Source: DATJFH01 sp035495815 (GTDB lineage: Bacteria; Acidobacteriota; Terriglobia; Bryobacterales; Bryobacteraceae). From it: a stretch of 6,770 bases of DNA. Positions 1 through 4,964 of the stretch are shown in pieces. Both the position numbers and the translations under genes were made by a program. The number at the start of each line of letters is the position of its first letter. Position 1 is the first letter of the stretch. The notes below the pieces were generated by a model. That model did not search any database. It had not been told where the DNA came from and was given only the letters and a program-made list of their open reading frames with translations. The DNA is taken from positions 1 through 6,770 of the forward strand of contig DATJFH010000029.1 of the NCBI GenBank assembly GCA_035495815.1, read 5' to 3'.

Positions 1-155
1 TACGGGCTGAAGATCCAAAGGAGGCGGCATCCATCGTAGGTGAACCCGGCATCAATCTGACGCGCTTGGTGGAGATATTCAGCCGGCCGCCGCGTAATCA
101 GCAGCAGCAGCGCTGGATCGAAAGCGCCGGACCGTTACGCCTGCAGGATCTGTAA
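1..155 (+). CDS. 3' end of an unrecognised protein gene (partial)
   Basis: An open frame enters from the left edge (first full codon at base 3) and ends at TAA 153-155, giving about 50 C-terminal residues. They read roughly RAEDPKEAASIVGEPG, then INLTRLVEIFSRPPRN, a run of four glutamines from four CAG codons (99-110), and the end RWIESAGPLRLQDL. The tail is polar and shows no membrane segment or recognisable motif, so I do not assign a function. The stop lies 22 bases before the GTG of the kinase gene on the same strand. With no terminator visible in the gap, the gene could belong to the same transcription unit. The frame choice rests on its being open, its codon use matching the neighbours, and its natural end just before the next gene. 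Confidence 0.6.
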   Translation, partial: RAEDPKEAASIVGEPGINLTRLVEIFSRPPRNQQQQRWIESAGPLRLQDL

Positions 156-177
156 GCTGATAACCGAAACTTCTCGA

Positions 178-1566
178 GTGAACCGACTTCGCAACAAGCT
201 CGTAGTGGTCTTCCTGGTGGCCACCCTGGCGCCGCTGGGCGTTACAGTCTGGGTCACGACTCTGCTGCTCGAACAGAGTCTGGGATTCACGGCTGAGAGC
301 AGGGCGCAGCTCGATGAAGTTTCCAAGTCCCTCGAAGTGACCGGTCGGGAATATTACCAGCGCGCCTGCGCTTCTCTCAAAAGCGACGCGCTGGCGGGCG
401 GCGTCCCGGCCCGGAAACTGGATGCCGCCGATCCAGAGGCGCGGGATTTCCTGGCGAGCGGGGAAACAGAGCGCTTCCATTTGACGGGCGGGGGCAACCG
501 CCTCGAATATCGGGTCCGCCGCGGTTCCGAGGTCTGGAGCTATTCGACCGGGCTCGACGTGGACATGCGGCGGCTCACCGAGCAGATCGCGCAGGCGCGT
601 GAATCGGTAGCCGGTTGGAAAGCGCGCGACTGGTGGCGCGGCTTCGTTTACACCTACGGGCTGCTGGCGCTTGGAATCTGGCTGGCCGGGTTAGCGCTGC
701 TGGCGTACATGGCGGGACGCATCAGCCGGCCCATTCAGCAGCTCACCGCCGGACTGGCAGGCCTGGCCGCCGGAAAGCTCGAAACCCGACTGCCCGGCGG
801 CGGCCATGACGAAGTCGGACGCGCCGTCCAGGCCTTCAACCATATGGCCGGCCAGCTTCAGCAGAATCGCGATCGCCTGGTGTACCTGACCCAACTGGCA
901 AGCTGGCAGACCCTGGCCCGCAAAATGGCGCATGAAGTAAAGAATTCACTCACGCCGATCCGCCTCACTGTCGAGGAGATGCTGGTGCGGCATGGCGAGA
1001 GCGACTCGGCTTTCCTCCAGCAGGCGGCCCAGATCGTGGTGGACGAAGTAGACAGCCTGGAGCGCCGCATCCGCGCGTTTTCCGAATTCGCCGCCGAACC
1101 GCCTGTGCGTCCGGGGCCGGTTGTGGTGGACAACGTCCTGCAGGAGCGCATTGCCTTCCTGCGCACCGGCCATCCGGAAGTCGCCTATGATGTCCGGTTG
1201 AGCGCGGAACAGCAGAGCGCGTTCGCCGACGAAGACCTCGTCAAAGGGGTGTTGACGAACCTGCTCGAAAACGCTGCTGAAGCCGCCGGTCCGGGCGGAC
1301 GGATACTGGCGGCCACCCTGTCCGTCGATTCGAAAGTGGCTATCGAGATTCACGATTCCGGGCCGGGTCTGAGCGAACAGGCCCGGCAGTCGCTGTTCCA
1401 GCCCACGATCTCGTTCAAGAAGCGGGGTATGGGTCTGGGACTTTCCATTGCGCGAAAGAGCGCGCTGCTGCTCGGCGGTGACATTCTGCCGGTAAAAGGG
1501 GAATTGGGAGGGGCCGCCTTCCGCGTGCTCCTGCCTGCATATGAAACGAATTCTGATCGTGGATGA
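178..1566 (+). CDS. NtrY-like membrane sensor histidine kinase
   Basis: A 462-residue sensor kinase that should autophosphorylate on His and pass the phosphate to the regulator encoded next. Visible in order: a basic N-terminus and TM1 (about 9-31), an extracytoplasmic sensor region (about 32-155), TM2 (about 157-178), a HAMP linker (about 179-232), and an H-box AHEVKNSLTPI with phosphoacceptor His252. The ATPase domain follows: N-box NLLENAAEAA (361-370), G1 box DSGPG (393-397), F-box LFQPTISF (407-414) and G2 box RGMGLGLS (416-423). The HExKNxLTPI H-box is typical of the NtrY class. Typical NtrY proteins are longer and carry a PAS domain; none is evident here, so 'NtrY-like' is as far as I go. 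The sensor region resembles no domain I know, so the signal is unknown. Start: GTG at 178, because it gives the usual charged-then-hydrophobic N-terminus; there is no clear Shine-Dalgarno sequence. The 3' end overlaps the regulator gene by 26 bp. Confidence 0.93.
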   Translation: MNRLRNKLVVVFLVATLAPLGVTVWVTTLLLEQSLGFTAESRAQLDEVSKSLEVTGREYYQRACASLKSDALAGGVPARKLDAADPEARDFLASGETERFHLTGGGNRLEYRVRRGSEVWSYSTGLDVDMRRLTEQIAQARESVAGWKARDWWRGFVYTYGLLALGIWLAGLALLAYMAGRISRPIQQLTAGLAGLAAGKLETRLPGGGHDEVGRAVQAFNHMAGQLQQNRDRLVYLTQLASWQTLARKMAHEVKNSLTPIRLTVEEMLVRHGESDSAFLQQAAQIVVDEVDSLERRIRAFSEFAAEPPVRPGPVVVDNVLQERIAFLRTGHPEVAYDVRLSAEQQSAFADEDLVKGVLTNLLENAAEAAGPGGRILAATLSVDSKVAIEIHDSGPGLSEQARQSLFQPTISFKKRGMGLGLSIARKSALLLGGDILPVKGELGGAAFRVLLPAYETNSDRG

Positions 1567-2881
1567 CGAGGAGAATATCGGCCGATCCCTGCGCCTGATC
1601 CTCGAACGCGAAGGGTACGCGGTTTCCGTGTGCGGCTCGGTGGCGGAATTTCGCGCGCACCCCGATTCGAGGCGCGCCAATGCCTATCTGTTCGACGTGC
1701 GCCTGCCGGACGGCAGCGGAATCGATCTTTTGAAGGCCGTCCGCCAGGGGGAGGGAAGCGCGCCTGCCATCATGATCTCCGGACACGGCACCATCGCCGA
1801 CGCCGTGGAAGCCACCCGCGCCGGAGCTTTCGATTTCCTGGAAAAACCGCTCGGCAGGGACAAGGTTCTGCTGGCGCTGAAGAACGCCCTGGAGCAGGCG
1901 AACCTGCGGCGGGAAAATGAACGGCTGCGGGAGTTGGTCGGCGGCTCGCCGAAAATGATCGGCTCGAGTCCGGCGTTCTGCAAGGCCGTGGAGCAGGCGA
2001 CGATGGCCGCCCGCTCCGACGCCCGCGTCCTCCTGATCGGCGAATCGGGCACGGGCAAGGAGCTGCTTGCCAGTCATATTCATCAGAACAGCCCGTTTTC
2101 GTCGGGACCGTTCGTGAAAGTAAACTGCGCCGCCATTCCTACAGAGCTTTTGGAGAGCGAGCTGTTCGGCCACGAAAAAGGCGCCTTCTCCGGCGCCACC
2201 GCTGTGCGGCGCGGAAAGTTCGAGCTGGCTGACGGCGGCACGCTCTTCCTCGACGAGGTAGCCGATCTGCACGCCGCCTCGCAAGCCAAACTGCTGCGCG
2301 TGCTGCAGGAGGGCGAGTTCCACCGCGTAGGCGGCGAGCAGGTGATCCACGCCTCCGTGCGCGTGGTTTCGGCGACCAATCGCGACCTGAACGTGCTGGT
2401 GGAGCAGGACAAGTTCCGGGAGGATCTGTTCTACCGTCTGAGTGTGGTGCCGATCCGTGTGCCGGCGTTGAGAGAGCGTCCTCAGGACTTGCGCTCTCTG
2501 GCCCAGTATTTCCTCGAAGACTTCTGCGCCCGAAATAATTTCCGCGCTAAAACTCTCGATGACGCCGTGTTCGCGGTCTTCGAAAACTACGCCTGGCCGG
2601 GGAATGCGCGGGAGCTGAAGAACGCCATCGAGAGGATGGCAATCCTGACCCATGGCGACCGGCTGGGAGTGGAATCGGCGCCGGTGGAAATCCGCGTGCC
2701 GAAAGACGGGGGTGCGAGGTCGAGCGTACAGGAGGCAAGGGAGTCGGCGGAGCGGGATCATATTCTGCGGGCGCTCGAGGAAACCAACTGGAACGTGTCG
2801 GGGGCTGCCAGGGCCTTGGGGATGGATCGGACGAACCTGCATAAGCGGATCCGTACCCTGGGGCTGGCACGCGACCGGTAA
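1541..2881 (+). CDS. NtrX-like sigma-54-dependent response regulator
   Basis: A 446-residue bacterial enhancer-binding protein, the cognate partner of the overlapping kinase. The receiver domain (about 1-118) has the acidic pocket D8/D9, phosphoacceptor D52, S80 and K102. A linker leads to the AAA+ sigma-54 activation domain (about 138-370), with Walker A GESGTGKE (167-174), sigma-54 contact loop GAFSGA (214-219), Walker B TLFLDE (234-239), the arginine-finger segment FREDLFYRL (292-300) and sensor II WPGNARELKN (352-361). The C-terminus carries a Fis-type helix-turn-helix (about 405-444), ending DRTNLHKRIRTLGL, close to the NtrX style. Length is normal for the family. The contact loop has Ser where the consensus GAFTGA has Thr. 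The ATG at 1541 lies inside the kinase gene. A purine-rich stretch (1506-1513) is too far upstream to be its ribosome site, so translational coupling is likely. Targets are unknown, and I found no convincing -24/-12 promoter in the intergenic gaps. Confidence 0.95.
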   Translation: MKRILIVDDEENIGRSLRLILEREGYAVSVCGSVAEFRAHPDSRRANAYLFDVRLPDGSGIDLLKAVRQGEGSAPAIMISGHGTIADAVEATRAGAFDFLEKPLGRDKVLLALKNALEQANLRRENERLRELVGGSPKMIGSSPAFCKAVEQATMAARSDARVLLIGESGTGKELLASHIHQNSPFSSGPFVKVNCAAIPTELLESELFGHEKGAFSGATAVRRGKFELADGGTLFLDEVADLHAASQAKLLRVLQEGEFHRVGGEQVIHASVRVVSATNRDLNVLVEQDKFREDLFYRLSVVPIRVPALRERPQDLRSLAQYFLEDFCARNNFRAKTLDDAVFAVFENYAWPGNARELKNAIERMAILTHGDRLGVESAPVEIRVPKDGGARSSVQEARESAERDHILRALEETNWNVSGAARALGMDRTNLHKRIRTLGLARDR

Positions 2882-3045
2882 ACCACACGACGTGACGGCC
2901 CAGATTCGACCGCGATGGTGCAAGCGGCCGGCGGGCTGATCTTCAACAATGAAACGTACTGGTCGTCGGCAAGCTGGTTGCTCTACAGTTGGTTTTGGAC
3001 TGGCGAAAAATCGCCGCTCTCACCTCGACCTGGAGCTACTGCACT
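2882..3045. other. convergent intergenic gap with a small unassigned ORF
   Basis: A 164-bp gap between the 3' ends of the plus-strand regulator and the minus-strand protease. On the plus strand an ORF of 44 residues runs from ATG 2915 to TAA 3047-3049, beginning MVQAAGGLIFNNE and continuing into a Trp-rich stretch. It has no Shine-Dalgarno sequence and overlaps the last bases of the protease gene. The opening resembles the first strand of Nudix hydrolases, and a -1 frame change near 2953 would continue with VLVVGKL, which also fits such a start. No Nudix box follows, so if real this is at most a decayed fragment. I do not call a gene here. A short hairpin is listed separately. Confidence 0.3.
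3001..3016. terminator. short hairpin, weak candidate for a bidirectional terminator
   Basis: GGCGA (3002-3006) and TCGCC (3011-3015) form a perfect 5-bp stem around an AAAA loop, and a T-G pair could add one wobble step. It lies in the convergent gap where two transcripts must end. No run of T follows on either strand, so it does not meet the usual intrinsic-terminator pattern, and the stem is short. Low confidence. Confidence 0.2.
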
Positions 3046-4845
3046 CTAACGGCGAGTTACCGTGATCATCCTGCTGCCGGCATTGCCTGCAGCGTCGTAG
3101 GCGCTGACGGTGATTTTGTTGATTCCTACCAACAAGGGAACGCTCAACGCCTGCCAGCTCTGAGTCCCGGTAGCCACGCCGCTTCCGCCTGCGCTGCTCG
3201 TCCACCGCACGGCGACAACAGCGGTATTATCCGAAGCGGTTCCTCTCAGGTTGATCCGGTCGGCCGTCACCAGAATTGCGGCCGCTCCGGGTGAGGTGAT
3301 CTCCAACACCGGCGCTATCCGGTCGGTTGGCGCAGATTCCACGTTGCGGGTGACCAGGATGCTCTGCGATGCTGTTGCGCCGCCGGCGTCGGTTACCGTG
3401 AAAGTGATGCGGTTGGAGCCGGCGGCCAGCGGGATTGAAGTGACGCTCCACAGCGTCGATCCGGTTGCGGTTCCCGAACCTCCACGGTTGTTCGTCCAGA
3501 CGACCCTGAGCGCCCCTGATGCTCCCGAAGCGCTGCCTGACGCGGACACGGCCGCATTGGTAATCGAGACATTGCCGGCGGGGCTCGCGATTGTGATCGA
3601 GAGCGCCGGAGTGGAGGGCGGCGCGTCCGGCGGTGTCGATGTCGAGGATGGCGGCGCGGATAGCGGAACGGAAGGGGCTGCGTCCTGTGGGGCGCCGTAC
3701 AGGGCTTGAAGTCCTTCGATATCATCCGCCGTCAGAGCGGAGCTCTGTTTGTAAAAAGGGTACATCACGGCCGAAGGCAGGTCGGAATGGCCCAGGCCCA
3801 GCGAGTGTCCCAATTCGTGAAGAACTACGCTATAGACGTCGATCGAAGCGCCGATCCGCCAGGCTTCTTCCGCATCCAGGTGCATATCGCCGGCCAGCGG
3901 CTCCGGATTTGGCGGCGCGGGGTAGAACGTGTGGGCCAGAACACCACCGGGACCGTCGAACGAATAGGGATCGCCGTGCTCGCGGCTTGCGAAAAACACA
4001 TTGACGGTGCGCGCGGCCGTGGGGCCGGATGCGGCGGAAAAACGGATGTTGCCGTTCCGCGCCCACTCGTCGAACGCCCGGATGATCTCCGACTTCACGG
4101 ACGCCTCCGGCAGCGTGGGCGTCATGGCTCCGAAGAAATATTGCAGGCCGACCGCCGTCCCGGCGGCGCCTGTCCGCAACCAACCCGGGGACATCGCCAC
4201 ATATTGCGCCACCGGGCCTTCTTCCGTCAGGGCCCCGGCGCAGGCGATTACCGCGTCTCCGTGGATCAGCTCTCTCGAAGCGGGGAAGATGTAGGCGACC
4301 TCGTCCCAGTCGGCTAGCCGTGTCACCTGGTCCAGCGGTCCTTGCACCAGCAGGTCGGAGGGCAGCAGACCCTCGCGCTCGACAATCGTCAGGTTGCGCT
4401 CGGCAACCAACGCCCGCGCTTCCTGCATGTCCACATCGGAGTGGAATTCCACGACGACGGCGGCTTCGGCGCCGGACCGCGCCAGAAGCGGGCTCAGCTT
4501 GTCGAGCGTGTCCAGCCGTCCGACGTAATCCAATCCCACTCCGTCCCAGGACGTTTCATCCGGAGCGCTCACCAGGTAGCTTGCGTCGGGAACATAATTG
4601 ACGACGTTCGCGCCGCCCGCCTTCAGCCTTTGTAGCTGCGTCTTCGAAGGGGCCGCTGAAAACCGAATCAGGTAGTGAGAACTTCCGGATTTGCGCCGCA
4701 GCAGCGGGCCGACACGGTAGTCCTGCAGGTTATTCGGTGCGAGCAGCGAACGTCTTTTCAGATGAATCGCCGGCTGGGCGAGACTGCTTCCAGACAGCGC
4801 GAGCAGACACACTCCAAGCCATAGAAATGTACGCCGGGGTTGCAT
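3046..4845 (-). CDS. secreted matrixin-type (M10A) zinc metalloprotease with tandem Ig-like domains
   Basis: A 599-residue exported protease. I start at ATG 4843-4845, not the in-frame ATG 12 codons upstream. The shorter form begins with a clean signal peptide (MQPRRTFLWLGVCLLALSG, cleavage near Ala23) and has GGAAGG 7 bases before the ATG. Residues about 56-97 and 128-189 look like two small prodomain-like units, as seen before subtilases. The catalytic domain (about 212-385) shows HGD (290-292), VLAH (His305) and GDMH (His322), matching matrixin structural zinc and calcium sites. The active site is HELGHSLGLGH (343-353), with zinc ligands His343, His347 and His353, catalytic Glu344 and a Met-turn at Met361. 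A Pro/Ser/Thr linker (about 386-414) leads to two homologous Ig-like domains (415-500, 512-599), each with a WT..GGSG.ATG core. No wall- or membrane-anchoring signal follows. The only mature cysteine is Cys202. Substrate unknown. Confidence 0.92.
   Translation of the reverse strand: MQPRRTFLWLGVCLLALSGSSLAQPAIHLKRRSLLAPNNLQDYRVGPLLRRKSGSSHYLIRFSAAPSKTQLQRLKAGGANVVNYVPDASYLVSAPDETSWDGVGLDYVGRLDTLDKLSPLLARSGAEAAVVVEFHSDVDMQEARALVAERNLTIVEREGLLPSDLLVQGPLDQVTRLADWDEVAYIFPASRELIHGDAVIACAGALTEEGPVAQYVAMSPGWLRTGAAGTAVGLQYFFGAMTPTLPEASVKSEIIRAFDEWARNGNIRFSAASGPTAARTVNVFFASREHGDPYSFDGPGGVLAHTFYPAPPNPEPLAGDMHLDAEEAWRIGASIDVYSVVLHELGHSLGLGHSDLPSAVMYPFYKQSSALTADDIEGLQALYGAPQDAAPSVPLSAPPSSTSTPPDAPPSTPALSITIASPAGNVSITNAAVSASGSASGASGALRVVWTNNRGGSGTATGSTLWSVTSIPLAAGSNRITFTVTDAGGATASQSILVTRNVESAPTDRIAPVLEITSPGAAAILVTADRINLRGTASDNTAVVAVRWTSSAGGSGVATGTQSWQALSVPLLVGINKITVSAYDAAGNAGSRMITVTRR
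3049..3603 (-). repeat. tandem Ig-like domain repeat at the protease C-terminus
   Basis: Two homologous units of about 86-88 residues (3346-3603 and 3049-3312) separated by a short linker with the sequence NVESAPTDRIAP. Shared positions include an xITSP or xIASP entry, a VxWT strand, GGSGxATG, a W in the next strand, SIPL or SVPL, G.N.IT, a DAxG loop and a final VTR. This is the pattern of bacterial Ig-like/glucodextranase-B-like modules often attached to secreted enzymes, where they usually act as spacers or binding modules. The copies have diverged, so the duplication is not recent. Confidence 0.75.
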
Positions 4846-4852
4846 TCGAGAG

Positions 4853-4869
4853 CCTTCCCGGGATGAAGG
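4853..4869 (-). promoter_or_regulatory. protease ribosome-binding site inside a possible hairpin
   Basis: On the minus strand the sequence GGGAAGG lies 7 bases before the chosen ATG (4845) and supports that start. The same GAAGG can pair with an upstream CCTTC (4869-4865) across a 7-base loop ATCCCGG. If the transcript begins above this point, the ribosome site would be partly hidden. The pairing is seen in the sequence; any regulatory role is inferred. Confidence 0.4.
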
Positions 4870-4888
4870 TCCGAGCCCCATCCGAAGT

Positions 4889-4905
4889 CCGGGATAATTT
4901 CCCGG
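4889..4905. promoter_or_regulatory. perfect inverted repeat, candidate operator
   Basis: CCGGGA-TAATT-TCCCGG is a perfect 6-bp inverted repeat with a 5-base AT-rich centre, 17 bp in all, in the divergent promoter region. The same half-site recurs at 4856-4863 as the 8-bp palindrome TCCCGGGA. Symmetric sites with an AT-rich centre in a divergent control region are typical of dimeric repressors or activators. Which protein would bind is unknown. As RNA it could also form a short hairpin, but no T-run follows. Confidence 0.45.
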
Positions 4906-4964
4906 CTAAATTGCTCATCGGAACGGGTGAGAATTTCTCTTGTCCGGCCGCACTTTTCTTCCAA

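Larger units (their letters stand above)
4846..4964. promoter_or_regulatory. divergent promoter region between protease and NHL genes
   Basis: These 119 bp separate the start codons of two genes running in opposite directions, both predicted to encode exported proteins, so both promoters should lie here or extend slightly into the coding ends. I see no pair of -35/-10 boxes good enough to call; GATAAT at 4893-4898 fits a -10 box but has no -35 partner. No -24/-12 sigma-54 pattern is present on either strand. The region is more AT-rich than its surroundings around 4893-4960. Confidence 0.6.

Noticed and set aside
99..110. CAG run as a microsatellite
   Set aside because: Only four units, coding for glutamines in an open frame; too short to be notable.
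946..1680. Minus-strand open frame (244 codons) across the kinase/regulator junction
   Set aside because: Antisense to conserved kinase motifs, no recognisable domain or start context.
2863..2880. TGGCAC at the end of the regulator gene as a -24 sigma-54 element
   Set aside because: No TTGC-type -12 element follows at the required distance.
1415..2923. Long minus-strand open frame (502 codons) opposite the kinase and regulator genes
   Set aside because: It lies antisense to a clearly real enhancer-binding protein gene whose domains are all intact; long antisense frames are expected in GC-rich coding DNA. Its translation shows no domain and an odd composition rich in His, Arg and Gln.
3706..4317. 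Plus-strand open frame (203 codons) opposite the protease
   Set aside because: Antisense to the catalytic domain of the metalloprotease, with no domain of its own.
4846..4881. Upstream in-frame ATG at 4881 as protease start
   Set aside because: It would put 12 polar residues before the signal peptide and has no ribosome site, whereas the ATG at 4845 has GGAAGG at good spacing.
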